NCBI GenBank assembly: GCA_963700105.1
Contig: CAVOWL010000004.1
Span: 744,001-808,000, forward strand
DNA length: 64,000 nt
Direction of reading: 5' to 3'
Source: CAVUWL01 sp963700105
GTDB lineage: Bacteria > Actinomycetota > Thermoleophilia > Solirubrobacterales > 70-9
Shown: piece after piece, positions 27,365 through 38,498 of the stretch
Numbering within the stretch: position 1 is the first letter of the stretch
How the letters are laid out: each line of letters opens with the position of its first letter
Position numbers and translations under genes: made by a program
The notes under the pieces: model-generated
The model's input: only the letters and a program-made list of their open reading frames with translations
Told to the model about the DNA's origin: nothing
The model's database searches: none

Positions 27365-28730
27365 ATGTACCCCATCCGTCTGCCGACAGCCAAATCTCAG
27401 CTTGTAGTCGCCATTGCCTTCCTGTCGGTTGTAGTTGCCCTTGACCTTGCGGGACCAAACCAAGCACGAGGCGCTTCACAGCACCTCTTCCCTGCGGTCA
27501 CGGTCAACCAGCGGACACACCCTGCGAGGTGCCAAAAAAGGCGTCGGGCCAAGCGCTCCACCAAGCCAGCGCTTCTCAAACGGACAGCCGATAATGGAGC
27601 ATGTTCGGCGCGACACACCGGTCGCTCAAACCACAGCCCCGATCCAGTGCAACCTGTATCTCCATTGCCGAATGCGACAATCGGCACTGGCCCTGACCCG
27701 GCGCCTTCGGAGCCCAAACCCTTCCGACAACTTCCAGCCGTCTGGTGAACCCAAAGCCGGCCAGGAAACGCCAGCAGAATCACCGACTTCCATGGAACCT
27801 CCTGCTCCTTTCCGCTTCTTCTCGCCAACGAGCTTTTGGAACCAGCCATTGCCGACCGATGCCCCGCTGGATCCAAGCTCGGCGGCGGAGGTAAGCGCCC
27901 TCGATGAGGAGATCAACAAGCAGGAAGAAGCCAGCAAGTACATGGCGATCAACACGACCAAGTGGTCCGTGCCGATCTACACCGTGCCGGCTAATCAGCC
28001 CACGATCAAGGTCACGCTTGAAAATGCCTCAAGTCGCCCTACGCTCCAATCGGCGTGGGAAGCGGTTCCGTTGCCGCCGAACGCACAGCCAGCAGCAGGC
28101 TCCGATGAGCAACTCGTCGTCTGGCAGCCGAGCACTGATCGGCTGTGGGAGTTCTGGGGGCTCGAAGATAAGGAAGGAGGCTGGCATGCCTCCTGGGGCG
28201 GAGCGATGCAGAATGCGTCGTCTGACTCTGGCGCCTACGGTCCTGAAGCTTGGCCTGGTGCGAAGCCAAGCTGGGGTGCAAGTGCGTCTTCACTCTCGAT
28301 CGCCGGTGGTCTGATCACATTGGAAGATCTCGAAATGGGTCAGATAAACCATGCTCTAGCGATTGCGATTCCTAACCCGCGCGCCGGGGTCTACGCCTCA
28401 CCTGCTCAGCGGACCGACGGAGCGTCCGAAGAACCTCTATCGCTACCAGAGGGCGCACATCTGCGGCTTGACCCCAACCTCGAACTCGCGGCACTGCACC
28501 TTCCACCTTTTACCCTGATGCTCGCCGAAGCGGCCCAGCGCTATGGGATCGTCGTCAGAGACAGAGCCGCAAACCTTGCCCTTTACGCGCAGGATCCGAC
28601 GCCAACGGGAGCGAATCCGTACACCGGGACTAGGGGCTACTTCGAAGGGAAGTCCCCGAGTCAGCTCCTCAAATCCTTCCCGTGGAGTCACCTACAGCTA
28701 CTAAAGATGGAACTGCACAGCAACTCGTAA
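27365..28730 (+). CDS. Secreted protein of unknown function, frameshifted
   Basis: The first frame gives a signal peptide (QLVVAIAFLSVVVALDLAG) and a Lys/Arg/Pro-rich linker. The second, +1 frame gives the conserved part from about 27780: PFRFFSPTSFWNQPLPTDAP, then DEQLVVWQPSTDRLWEFWGL, GGLITLEDLEMGQINHALAI and YGIVVRDRAANLALYAQDPT, ending at a TAA. The conserved region resembles secreted Trp-rich proteins of Thermoleophilia, possibly carbohydrate-active, with no assigned catalytic residues. A single extra base near 27640-27750 explains the switch. Total about 450 residues. Confidence 0.6.
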
Positions 28731-28754
28731 GCTCAATGCACCGCCCGACCACAC

Positions 28755-30005
28755 CTGATCTGTCCGCTTCAGTCATGAATACGACCTCCTGAGCAGGCAA
28801 ACAGCGGCTGTTTCGGGCAGCCGCGGCCTGCCATCAGGAGGTCACTCACATGGTGAAGGTCTTGGCGGGGTCCGTGCGTCTCGATTCGGTGGGCGTCGAG
28901 TTCGATGACGAGCGGCTGATTGCCAACGCCGGGTTGGTCTTGGTACCACCCTGAGCATCCGGCTCGGGATCGAGTCCCTGGTCGATAAGACGGTCCGCCT
29001 CGGTCAGAAGGCGGGCGCCGCCCGCCCCGGGCGCAAGGTGCTCACCCTGATCCACGCAATCGCGGCTGGCGCTGACTCGATCGAGGACACAGACGTGCTG
29101 CGCGCCGGCGCCACCGAGGCCCTGCTCGGCCACCGGGCGATGGCGCCCTCGACACTCGGCACCTTCCTGCGCGCCTTCAGCTTCGGCCACGTCCGCCAGC
29201 TCGATCTGGTGGCGGGCGAGGCGATCAAGCGCGCCTGGGCGGCGGGTGCGGGACCAGGCGCAGGGCGCCTGGTAATCGACATCGACAGCTTCATCGGCGA
29301 GGCCAAAGGCGCCCTCAAGCAGGGCGCCTTCGAGACCGGCGTCTGCGAGCTCGCCGAGACCACCTACGGCGGCCGCCGGCTGATCGTTCGCCGCGTCCAC
29401 CTGCATGCCCAGGACGAGCAGACTGAGCTCTTTTCCTACTGGCGCCACTTCGCCTTCCTCACCAACAGAGAGGAGGACATGCACACGGTCGATGCTGAGA
29501 CACCGAGCGCACGCAGAGGTCGAGCTGGCGATCCGCGATCTCAAGGACCGGGCCCTGGCGCACTTCCCCTCCGGGAGCTTCGCCGCCAATGCGGCCTGCA
29601 CGGTGATCGCCTGCCTCGCCCACAACCTGGTGCGCTGGGTCAGGCAGCTGGGCCTTCGGGACTCGACCTGGCGCGCTGCCGCGACGACTCGCCGCTGGCT
29701 GATCGCGATGCCGGGTCGGCTCACCCGCACTGCCCGGCAATGGACGCCCCACCTACCCGCCCGCTGGCCCTGGCAGGAGGCCTTCGCCGAGGCGCTGATC
29801 TCTCTTTCACCAGTTCGCTTCAGCTGCCGATTCACTCGGTCGCTGCCGGCTGCTTCCCACCGGCTCCAGGGCGCCCCCCAAACAGCCCCCGCCACTCCTC
29901 GAATGGGGCGCAACACTCCTACGGCCGTGGTTTTTGCTGCTCACCCGGTCGCGGCCGTCGGTTCTCTATCCGTGATGGTGAATCGGTGGATTGAGGCTTA
30001 GAATC
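28755..30005 (+). mobile_element. Deleted IS1380-type insertion sequence
   Basis: A transposase frame opens at ATG 28850 behind AGGAGG (8 nt spacing): KVLAGSVRLDSVGVEFDDER, then TLSIRLGIESLVDKTVRLGQ, GRKVLTLIHAIAAGADSIED, GRLVIDIDSFIGEAKG and HRAHAEVELAIRDLKDRALA. This is the IS1380-family DDE transposase. Frames change near 28945 and 29490. A block of roughly 200 residues between the first catalytic Asp strand (LVIDIDS) and the last catalytic Glu region is absent. The ends CCTGATCTGTCCGCTTCAGT (from 28755) and the reverse of ATCGGTGGATTGAGG (to ~30000) are weakly inverted. Immobile remnant. Confidence 0.7.
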
Positions 30006-30054
30006 GCACGGAGTTCGGAACCACTCAATCGAGTACGATTCCGGTTGAACTTTG

Positions 30055-31271
30055 ATGTCTAGCTCCCAAGCCGAGCAGCAGCTGATTCTGCTCAGTGCCG
30101 GCACCGCGGCCCGTCGACGGACAGGCGTGAACGGGCCAGAGACTGATGGGAGAGGTGGACTGGTCACGGCTCGCCGAGACACTGCGCTTGCGCAAGCTGC
30201 TGCCGGCTATTGGGTCCACGCATCCTGGAGCTGGCGGAGGGGCTGCCGACGAGGCTTTGCCGCGGCAGTGGGAGAGGCGTTGGAGACAGGGCGTCGACAG
30301 GGCGCCTTCCTGCAGCTCGTCTCCCTGCGCATCATCGCCATGCTCGCCGAATGGGGATCCGCTGCACCGCACTGAAGGGTCCGGTTCTAGGCGAGGCGAT
30401 CTACGGCGATCCCGGTCGGCGCTTCTCCAGCGACATAGATCTGCTCGTGGCGCCTGAGCAGCTGCAGGCGGCGGTGGAGGTGGTGCGCGGATTGGGCTAC
30501 GAAGCTCCCACCGATCACGTGGAGAAGATGGGCTGCCGCTACTGCATTTCGTGCTCGTCCACGAGCGGGGGGAGTTGCCACCGGTGGAGCTCCACTGGCG
30601 CATCCACTGGTACGAGCGGAACTTCGCGCGCGAGCGGCTGTTGTCGCCAGCCCTCGACGAGTCGCCCGGCGACTGGCGTCCGGCTCCCGCCGATGAACTC
30701 GCCGCCCTCCTGCTGTTCTATGCGCGGGATGGCTTCATCGACCTGCGCCTAGCCACCGACTTGAGCGCCTGGTGGGACGTCTATGGCGCCGACTGCCGCC
30801 CGGCGCGCTTTGATGAGCTTGCTGCGCCGCTATCCCGCGCTTGCGCGCGTCATTCCAGCTGCGGTCGAGGCGGCCGAGCAGACGGTGGGCCTGCCGGCGG
30901 CGCAGATCATCGGGGACAGGCCAAGCTGGAACTTCGCGAGCGACGTGCTGTGCGGCTCGCGAATCCCAACCCGCACTCCAGCCAGTCGCAGCTTTATGCC
31001 GACATCGGGTTGATCGACGGGCTGTTGGCGCCCCATGGGGCTTCGGCGCGTTCGTGAGGCGCCAGATACTTCCACCACGTGAGGTCTTGGATCAGCAGGC
31101 ACGGCACGGAGCGAGGCGGCGGCCAGGTCGCCCGTAGGTCGTGGCGTGGGCGTGCTGGCTCGCTATGGGCTGACGATGACTCGTCTGCTGCGCGCTCCCC
31201 GAAACGCTGCGCTGAATCTGATCGCGCACGGGATCACGATCAGTCCTTTCGGCCGCCGCTGCCCAATATAG
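30055..31271 (+). CDS. Nucleotidyltransferase family protein (PF14907-like), frameshifted
   Basis: Joined across frames it reads SSSQAEQQLILLSAGTAARR, then DWSRLAETLRLRKLLPAIGP, RCTALKGPVLGEAIYGDPGR, FSSDIDLLVAPEQLQAAVEV, VHERGELPPVELHWRIHWYE, LRLATDLSAWWDVYGAD and ILPPREVLDQQARHGARRRP, ending at TAG 31269-31271. The LKGxxLxxxxYxDPxxRxxxDIDLLV signature is that of the uncharacterised nucleotidyltransferase family often found in lasso-peptide and exopolysaccharide loci. At least four single-base shifts interrupt it. The ATG 30055 follows a TTG. Convergent with the next glycosyltransferase and overlapping its end by about 30 bp. Confidence 0.65.
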
Positions 31272-32268
31272 ACTCCGCAGGCGAGCGTCGATGACCTCGA
31301 CGCTGCGCGTCTCCAAGCAGAATCGCCGGCCCCGTTCGCCGATCCTCCGCGCCAGGTCGGGGTTGGCCAGCAGATCCGTGAGACGATCCGCCAAGCCGAT
31401 CTCGTCGTCGACTGGCACGAGCATGCCTCCCTCGGCGGCAAGCTTCGGGAACGCCCCCGACCGGGGTGCCTGACGAAGGGTCGGCCTAGGCTCATCGCCT
31501 CCGTCAGGACCATCGGCATTCCCTCCGCGCGCGCGGGCAGTGCGACCACCCGGGCGCGTCGCATTATCTCCTGCATCTCGATCGGATCGACCGGCGGCCG
31601 CACCTCGAGGCGCTCCGCGTCTGGGAGGTGCGAAGTCGCCCGCGGGGCCGACCATCAGACACCGTGCCCGTGGGCGTCGCTGAGCCACGAGCTGCCACGC
31701 GCGCTGTAGGACGTCGGCGCCCTTGCGCAGGCCGATCTCGCCCGCGAACACGACCAGCTCGTCCGTCTCGTCCGCCGGCGAGAAGCTGGCGTCGACGATG
31801 ACGGGATTGGGCACAACTCAGACCGAACCTCGGGTGCACTGAGTCGCACGCAGTCGAGCGTCTTCCGGTCCAAGCAGGTGACGAGGTCGGCGCGCCGCAA
31901 CACCGCGGACACAAGCCACGGATAACTACGGGCAAACGGCATGAACGACGCGCCATGGATCGTCGCGACCGTGACGAGGCCGCGCCTGTGCGCCAGCGCG
32001 ACCAGTGATCCCTCGCGGAGAAACGATCCTCGCTCGGAGAGATGGACGTGGGCCACCTCGCCGGGCGGCATGTTCATGAGCGCTCGCGCGGAGGTCGCGA
32101 ACAACCGGGCGGTGGCCAGTGGCGATCTGCGGCCTCCATGTCGGATGCGCGTCGACAAGGTCGCCGCCGACTGTCGTGTTCGGTGAGCACCCGGATCACG
32201 GTGGCCATGCCGCCGACCGTGGTGGGATCGGGACCGAAGTGGTGGACAACCAAAGCGCTCGTCAGCAT
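31240..32268 (-). CDS. GT4 glycosyltransferase, frameshifted
   Basis: Starts at ATG 32268 (TSALVVHHFGPDPTTVGGMA, the Rossmann N-domain), then VAHVHLSERGSFLREGSLVA, VTVATIHGASFMPFARSYPW, ELVVFAGEIGLRKGADVLQR, PVDPIEMQEIMRRARVVALP, SRAEGMPMVLTEAMSLGRPF-like text, and RIGERGRRFCLETRS. This is a retaining GT4/GT-B enzyme; the E-G-MPMVLTEAM block is the nucleotide-sugar-binding motif. Donor and acceptor unknown. Five or so single-base shifts. The C-terminal stop is uncertain (TGA 31242-31240 in one frame). Its ATG lies at the end of the wzy-like gene upstream. Confidence 0.65.
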
Positions 32269-33589
32269 CCTGCGGTGCCCCTTGCGGGAAGGACGTCGGA
32301 GCAACGTAGACCACGTGAGCCGTGTCATGCGGCTCGTAGCCGAAGTTCGTCGCTCCTCGACCCCCGGCAAGGCCAGAACGGCCGCGATGATCAGCGCGGC
32401 CGCGTAGCACGTGGGGCTGTTGAGCAGCGTGTTATCTGCGAGCGAGTTGACAAGGCATCCGACGATGACGCGAGCGCGAGCGTCGGTGCATTGAGGGTGC
32501 CCGCGTCCAGCGTCCCGGGATTCTTCCGCCTGCGGACAAGGCTGCGGATCAGGAGCGCGAGAGCCGCAGCAGAATCGCCAGACCAACGACGCCGGTCTCG
32601 ACGAGATAGCGTAGTATTCGTTGTGGGGAGGCTTGCTAGCCATACTGTTGCTTTCGGCTGTAGTGGTCGTGCCGAGGCCGCGGCCAAGACGGGGGATCGT
32701 TCCCACTCCGGTATGAGCGTCTTCCACTTGTAGAGGCGCCATGCGAGCGAGCTGGTTGTTTCCCCCGTGGTGCGAGGTTGGTCGACGACTCCCTGGCGAT
32801 GCGTTGTGCGCCGAGCGGTGTCGCGAAAAACACCAAGACGACAACCCCCGCGATCGCGCAGGGTCCAAGTTTGACGCGAGTGGAGCCGGGGCGCAGCACG
32901 CCGAGTGCCGTCAACATCGCGGCCAGGGTGATCAGGCCATCGATACTGAACGTCGCGATCAGGGCGGCAGCGAAGAGTCGTCGTCAGCAGCGCGTCAATC
33001 GGCGGCGCCCGTCGTCGAGGTACAGCCACAGCGAGGCGGTGGCTGCGATCGCGAAGAACATCGCGGCGCTGTCTGGGTGGGCGAAGTGCCATATGGGGCG
33101 ATTCATGCCGGTGAACGTTGCGAGTTGGTAAAGGGCGAGAGCGCTGGGACAAAACCGCTAAGTTGAACCAGGCGCGTGGCGATGGGAACGGTCACGGCTC
33201 CACGCGCGTTGTAGACGATCACGAACGAGCGCGACCACGGACACCTCCCGCACGCCCTCGCGGAGCGTCTCGCCCGATGCGCCGCTGGTGTTGACGGCGA
33301 TGGCCGTCCATACGCACAGCCACAGCACGACCAGAACCGTGGGCAGCACGCCGTGGCGCCGGCGCAGCAGCAGGCCGGCGGCCACGAGGATGAACAGCAC
33401 GGCGATCGCTCCCGACAGGTTGAGGCTGCCGGTGTGGCGGCTGTCCGGCGCGGACAGGTCGTCGGTCAGCACGCGTACGAACAGCATCACGGCAAGGAAC
33501 GGCACCAGCAGGAGGTCGACACCGCTCGTCGCGTCGAGGCTCCGGCGCCACGAGGAGAGCCTGTCCCGCTGTGACGGCCAGGCGCTCAT
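32262..33589 (-). CDS. O-antigen ligase / Wzy-like polymerase, frameshifted
   Basis: Pieces in changing frames: VDLLLVPFLAVMLFVRVLTD, AIAVLFILVAAGLLLRRRHG, LPTVLVVLWLCVWTAIAVNT, LGPCAIAGVVVLVFFATPLG, LAWRLYKWKTLIPEWERSPV, HNEY at about 32610 (ligase-type 'HNxxL' motif) and ADNTLLNSPTCYAAALIIAA near the end. Polytopic membrane protein that joins polysaccharide repeat units or ligates them. At least five single-base shifts. The terminal part overlaps the start of the GT4 gene. A second Wzy-like gene lies at 43.2-44.7 kb. Confidence 0.6.
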
Positions 33590-33623
33590 CAGACACCGCT
33601 AGACATCTCGCTGCTTCGGACCA

Positions 33624-33652
33624 TCGACAGAAAGCCCCTTCTAGATGATATA
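33624..33652 (+). promoter_or_regulatory. Candidate promoter for the aldolase cassette
   Basis: TCGACA (33624-33629), 17-nt spacer, GATATA (33647-33652), about 25 nt before the GTG at 33677. It lies in the only intergenic gap ahead of the plus-strand gene set that runs to 37.07 kb. Match to consensus is moderate. Confidence 0.4.
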
Positions 33653-33676
33653 CGAGGTCGGGTAGTCTACGGCTCA

Positions 33677-34462
33677 GTGGCCCCCATCAATCGTATCAAG
33701 GAACGGCTAGAGGCCGGCGAAACTGTGTTCGGCACCTGGCTTCAGACTGCCTCGCCCACCGTGGCCAACATCCTCGCCCACAGCGGGATGGACTTCGTGA
33801 CGGTCGACATGGAGCACGGTCCCGCCAGCTTCTCCGAGGCCGAGGCGATCATGTACGCGGTCGAGGCGGGGGGCAGCACGCCGATGATCCGTCTCGGCGA
33901 TGGGAGCGCCCCGAACGTGCTGAAGGCCTGCGACGTCGGCTGCCAGGGGATTCTCGTGGCCCACGTACAAACGGCGGATGAGGCCGCAGGCATCGTACGG
34001 GCGATGCGCTTCCATCCCGACGGCGATCGGGGGATGGCGCCATTCACGCGCCTGCACGACTGGTCTTCAGAGGGAGCTTGTGCAGAAGCTCGCCGACGCC
34101 AACCGCTGGCAGCTCGCGGGCGTCCTGGTCGAGGACCGTGTCGGTCTCGAGAACCTCGACGAGATGCTTGCGATCGACGGCCTCGACCTCGTCTATCTCG
34201 GCGTCTACGACCTCTCGCAGGCGCTGGGCTTCCCCGGGCAGGTGGATCACCCGACCGTGCTGGAGGCCGTGTCTTCCGGCTGTGAGCCGCATCAACGATG
34301 CCGGCAAGGCGGCGGGAGCGGTCTCGCGCGACGCCGGAGCATCTGAAGTGGCTGCTGAAGACGGGATTTCGCTACATCTCCTATCTTTGCGATACCGCGC
34401 TGATCGCGCAGCGGGCGCGAGCGGTGCGCGCAGACTTCGAGGAGATCATGGACGATGCCTGA
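33677..34462 (+). CDS. HpcH/HpaI-type pyruvate aldolase, frameshifted
   Basis: Starts at GTG 33677: INRIKERLEAGETVFGTWLQ, FVTVDMEHGPASFSEAEAIM (metal-binding E-H region), ACDVGCQGILVAHVQTADEA, RGMAPF, then in the next frame DRVGLENLDEMLAIDGLDLV and YLGVYDLSQALG, then a last part GFRYISYLCDTALIAQRARA ending TGA 34462. Class II aldolases of this family join or split pyruvate and an aldehyde to form 4-hydroxy-2-keto acids. Three +1 shifts break the frame. The stop overlaps the start of the Gfo/Idh gene by 8 bp. In this setting a biosynthetic role in making a 2-keto-3-deoxy sugar acid is plausible (inference). Confidence 0.78.
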
Positions 34463-35518
34463 AACCAACGAAATTCTACGCGTCGGCGTAGCCGGCTACG
34501 GCAGCACGGGCCAGATCCGCAGCGCAGTACATCAACGCCCATCCCCGCATGCAGACCGTCGCTGTGTGCGACCAGACCGTATCCGCGCCGGGTGAGACGA
34601 GCGACGGCGTGCGCATGTGGAGCAACTGGGAACAGCTCCTGGAGGAGGAGCTGGATGTCCTGTTCGTGTGCCTGTGGAACGACATCGCTCCGACCGTGGC
34701 GATTGAGGGTCTCAAACGCGGCCTGCACGTCTTCTGCGAGAAGCCGCCGGGGCGCACCGTCGAGGACGTGATCAGGGTCCGCGAGGTCGAGCAGGCCAAT
34801 CCCCAGCTAAAGCTCAAGTACGGATTCAACCATCGCTACCACCAGTCGGTGCGCGACGCGCTGAAGATCATCCAGAGTGGCGAGCTCGGCGCTGTCGTCG
34901 ATCTCCGCGGTGTGTACGGAAAGTCGAAGATGATCCGCTTCGATCAGGACTGGCGGACCAAGCGCGAGATCGCCGGCGGCGGGCATTCTGCTCGACCAGG
35001 GCATACACATGGTCGACATGATGCGCCTGTTCGCTGGCGAGTTCGTGGACATCCACGCCCATGTCTCCAACGCCTTCTGGTGTCACGACGTCGAGGACAA
35101 CGCGTATGCGCTGATGCGGACGGCAGAGGGGGTCGTTGCGATGCTGCACTCCTCGGCCACCCAGTGGCGCCACCGCTTCGGGCTCGACATCACGCTCCAG
35201 GAGGGCGGCCTTTCGCTCTCGGGGATCTTGTCTTCGTCCAGGAGCTACGGCGCGGAGACGCTCACCGTCGTCTATCGGGGCGACGACGATCTCGGCGACC
35301 CCCGCGAAGTGACCACCCGTTACAACGAGGATCAGTCGTGGCACGACGAGATCGAGGAGTTCGCGCGAGCGATCATCGCCAACCGCGAGATTCGTCATGG
35401 GTCTTCGCTCGAGGCGCTCAAGACGATGCAGCTCGTCTATGACATCTACGCGGCGGATCGAGAGTGGGCGGCTCGCTGGCTGGAGCCGGCAGAGGTACTG
35501 CCAGGAGCGGCGCGATGA
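34455..35518 (+). CDS. Gfo/Idh/MocA-family sugar dehydrogenase, frameshifted
   Basis: ATG 34455: ILRVGVAGYGSTGQIRS (NAD-binding GxGxxG variant), FVCLWNDIAPTVAIEGLKRG, LHVFCEKPPGRTVEDVI (the EKP active-site lysine), YGFNHRYHQSVRDALKIIQS, then LDQGIHMVDMMRLFAGEFVD (active-site G-x-H) through to the C-terminal beta-sheet domain. Oxidises or reduces a nucleotide sugar or free sugar acid. Two single-base shifts (near 34510 and 34985), both +1. ATGA overlap (35515-35518) with the SIS gene. Confidence 0.8.
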
Positions 35519-36131
35519 ACAACGTCGAGCGCTCTGTATCGTGACCACCCAGTCGCGGTCGACTTCGCCGATGGCTATCTGAGCTATCTAAGCCATGTGT
35601 TCGCGCGGATCGATCGCGATGCTATCGCGGCGTTCATCGACGTGCTGGAGCATGCCCGGACATCCGGCGGGACAGTCTTCTTTTGCGGCAACGGCGGTTC
35701 GGCGGCTACCGCGAGCCACTTCCAGAACGACCTCACGCGCTGGCGCACCAACCCGATGAGGGTCGTGAGCCTGACCGACAACGTGGCCGTCATCACCGCG
35801 CTCGGCAACGACTATGGCTACGAGCGCATCTTCGTGATGCAGCTCGAGCCGCTGCTGACCGAGGGCGACGTCGTCGTCGCGATCTCGGCGTCAGGCAACT
35901 CGCCCAACGTCGTGCAGGCGATCGAATTCGCCAACGAGCGCAACGCGACCACCGTCGGCCTCACGGGCTTCGATGGCGGCAGGCTGGGCGAGCTCTGCGG
36001 CATTCACGTTCACGTTCCTTCGGCCCGAGGCGAGTACGGTCCGGTCGAGGACGCGCACATGGTGCTCGATCACCTCGTCATGTCCTACCTGTGGGAGAAG
36101 TGGGCGAGCGAGGGCAAGGACGAGCGCGTGA
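35515..36131 (+). CDS. SIS-domain sugar-phosphate isomerase (GmhA-like)
   Basis: ATG 35515 with AGGAG 7 nt upstream. SIS fold: TVFFCGNGGSAATASHFQND, VAVITALGNDYGYERIFVMQ, DVVVAISASGNSPNVVQAIE and AHMVLDHLVMSYLW. Resembles phosphoheptose isomerases, which convert sedoheptulose-7-phosphate to an aldose phosphate; other aldose-ketose pairs are possible. One shift near the N-terminus and one just before the stop, both +1. The stop TGA (36129-36131) overlaps the GTG of the next gene. Confidence 0.8.
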
Positions 36132-37076
36132 GCGAGCGCGACCCCACGCCGGTGGCGGTCACCTCTCGCTCCTTCTCTCGCAACGAGGTCCTCCGGGCTG
36201 AGACGCTCGAGCGCTACGAGCCAAGTCACGTTCAACGACGAGGGTCTCTCGCTCGATGGCGACTCGCTGGTGGCGTTTCTTGCTGGGCACCCTTTGGCGA
36301 TCACCGCTCTGGAGAAGATCGACGAGGACGTGCTCGCTCGCCTCCCGGATCTGAAGGCGATCTCCAAGGTGGGGGTGGGCATCGACATGCTCGACCTCGA
36401 CGCGATGGAGCGCCACGGCGTGCGCCTCGCCTGGTCGCGCGGGACCAATGCGCGCTCGGTGTCCGAGCTGGCGATCGCTTTCATGCTCGTGCTCTCTGCG
36501 GCATCTGCCATCCGTCACGCGACTCGTGCGCAAGGCGAGTGGCGCCAGGTGCAGGGACGCACGCTCACCGGCCAGACGGTTGGCATCGTCGGCTTTGGCC
36601 ATGTCGGACGCGACCTAGCTGGGCTGCTGGGCGCCTATCTCCTGCCGGGTGCTCGCCTACGACATCGCACCGCTTGAGACCTTCCCGCGCACGTCGAGCA
36701 GGTGAGCCTGGAGTCGCTGTCTGGTCTCGAGTGAGATCGTGACGCTGCACACCGTGCTCAACGAGCGATACGCGCAATCTCCTCGACCGGGAGCGGATCG
36801 CCACGATGCGCCCGGGCGCGCTGCTGGTCAATACCTCGCGCGGAGGACTCGTCGACGAGGAGGCGCTCTTCGAGGCGCTGTCCTCAGGCCATCTCGCCGG
36901 CGCCGCGCTCGACGTATTCTCCACAGAGCCCCCGCTGGATCAGCCCTCTGCTCAACCTCGATCAGGTGATCGTGACGCCCCATGTCGGAGGAAGCACGCG
37001 GGAGGCGGTGCTCGCCATGGGCCGCGCCGCTATAGATGGCCTCAGCGACGCACTGCCATTGGCGGATCGGTCATAG
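36128..37076 (+). CDS. D-3-phosphoglycerate-dehydrogenase-like 2-hydroxyacid dehydrogenase, frameshifted
   Basis: GTG 36128 overlaps the preceding stop (GTGA). Seen: VAVTSRSFSRNEVLRAETLE, ALEKIDEDVLARLPDLKAIS, KVGVGIDMLDLDAMERHGVR, LTGQTVGIVGFGHVGRDLAG (NAD site), LLVNTSRGGLVDEEALFEAL (catalytic Arg), GAALDVFSTEPP (Glu), and VIVTPHVGGSTREAV (His). Interconverts a 2-hydroxy and 2-keto acid or phosphate ester. At least four single-base shifts in the second half. The end overlaps the convergent lactonase gene by 6 bp. Confidence 0.75.
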
Positions 37077-37763
37077 GTTGGCTCCGGCCTCGCCGTCTAC
37101 GAACAGGACGGCGTTCTCTGGCGCCACGCGACCGGCTGGGATCGTGTGATCGGAGTGCCACGAGCCGTCTACACATCTCGGCTTTTGAAGAACCCGTCGA
37201 CGAGCCACAGGATCCTCTCAGCGCGATTGATCAATGGGTAAGTCATGCTCATCCGCGGGAGACCGTTGAACCTATCTACGTACCAGATGCCACGATCAGT
37301 AACGTCGAGAATTGGATCAGCCGGAGCCAGGCGAGGCGGTATGGCCGTCGTCGCCGAGGCCGAGTTGGGGGAGGTCGAGCGGCGACCCGCCCGTCACGCG
37401 CTGCAGATCATCTTCGTAGCGGCGGCAGGCCGACGCGAGATCCTTGCTCTCGACCGGCATCGGATGGACGTTCGCGCTTGGAATCTCCACTCGCTCTAGG
37501 AGAAAGTCAGTTAGTTGCGTGAAGTTCCGATCTTCACTGCCGGCAGGAGCTACGCGCTCATCAACCTGGAATATATGCACTCGACTCCACGGCATGGGAA
37601 GACCCGCCAGCGCTTGGAACATGAGACGAGGAGTTCGTCCTCCGCTGAGGCCGAGCGAATAGACGCGTGAATGAGTCGAAAGCGCCTCTTCACATTCATC
37701 CCGAATGAGCTCGGCTGCGGAGCGGGTGAGATCCCGCCCGCTGACGCATCGCCTGACTTCCAC
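37071..37763 (-). CDS. 6-phosphogluconolactonase-like protein, frameshifted
   Basis: Start GTG 37763. VYSLGLSGGRTPRLMFQALA, VHIFQVDERVAP, FTQLTDFLLERVEIPSANVH, LGLGDDGHTASLAP across a shift, then LPRMSMTYPLINRAERILWL and NAVLFVDGEAGANL to TGA 37071. The GGRTP, QVDER and GDDGHTAS blocks define the 6-phosphogluconolactonase/glucosamine-6-phosphate isomerase family; the GDDGHTAS form indicates lactonase. The only minus-strand gene inside the cassette of plus-strand sugar genes. Confidence 0.72.
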
Positions 37764-37803
37764 ATGAGAAGAATACCCGTTTCGTGAAATCGGCCATGAT
37801 CAA

Positions 37804-38498
37804 GTGATGGATGAACACGCGCAGCCCAGAATCGCGGCGATCGTGCCGATGCGGCATTTCAGCCGGCGCGTAGTCGGGCAAGAACTACCGACTGCTTGGC
37901 GACAAGCCGCTGTATCGCTACATCATCGACACGCTGCTGGAGGTATCCGCGATCAGCGAAGTGGTGATCGACACCGACAGCGATCTGATCATGCAGGAAG
38001 TCGAACAGCACCTGCCCCAGGTGCGCATCGTGCGACGTCCTGAGCACCTTCGAAACGAGATGTACGTGATGAACGACATCCTACTCAACACCGTCACCAA
38101 GGTGGAGGCTGACTACTACCTGCAGACGCACAGCACCAACCCGCTACTGAAGCCCCAGACGATCCGCCGAGCGGTCGAGATGTTCATGGCTGAACACGAG
38201 ACCCATGATTCGCTGTTCTCGGTGACACCGCTCCATACACGACTGTGGACTGCGGAGGTAGCGCCATCAATCACGATCCGGACAACCTGGTCCGCACACA
38301 GGATCTCGATCCGGTCATGGAAGAGAACTCGTGCATCTACATTTTCCGTCGCGACGTACTCGAAGCCGGCAAAACCGTATCGGGGCCAAACCACTCGTAT
38401 TCGTGATGGATCCGTCGGAGGCGATCGACATCGACACCGAGCTGGACTGGCAGATCGCAGAGGCGACGCTCAGCCTCACGGAGGGCTCGACCGCATGA
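37804..38498 (+). CDS. CMP-sugar synthetase-like cytidylyltransferase, frameshifted
   Basis: Start GTG 37804 or ATG 37807. Reads PRIAAIVPMRHFSRRV, then YRLLGDKPLYRYIIDTLLEV in a neighbouring frame, SEVVIDTDSDLIMQEVEQHL, YYLQTHSTNPLLKPQTIRRA, NSCIYIFRRDVLEAG, and VFVMDPSEAIDIDTELDWQI to the TGA. This is the acylneuraminate/KDO cytidylyltransferase (NeuA) type that couples CTP to a 2-keto-3-deoxy sugar acid. The C-terminal 'IDIDTxxD' block fits NeuA/PseF rather than KdsB. At least three single-base shifts. Ends in an ATGA overlap with the phosphatase-like gene. Confidence 0.75.

Noticed and set aside
28846..29916. 356-codon minus-strand frame over the IS1380 copy
   Set aside because: Antisense to recognisable transposase segments on the plus strand; composition of a shadow.
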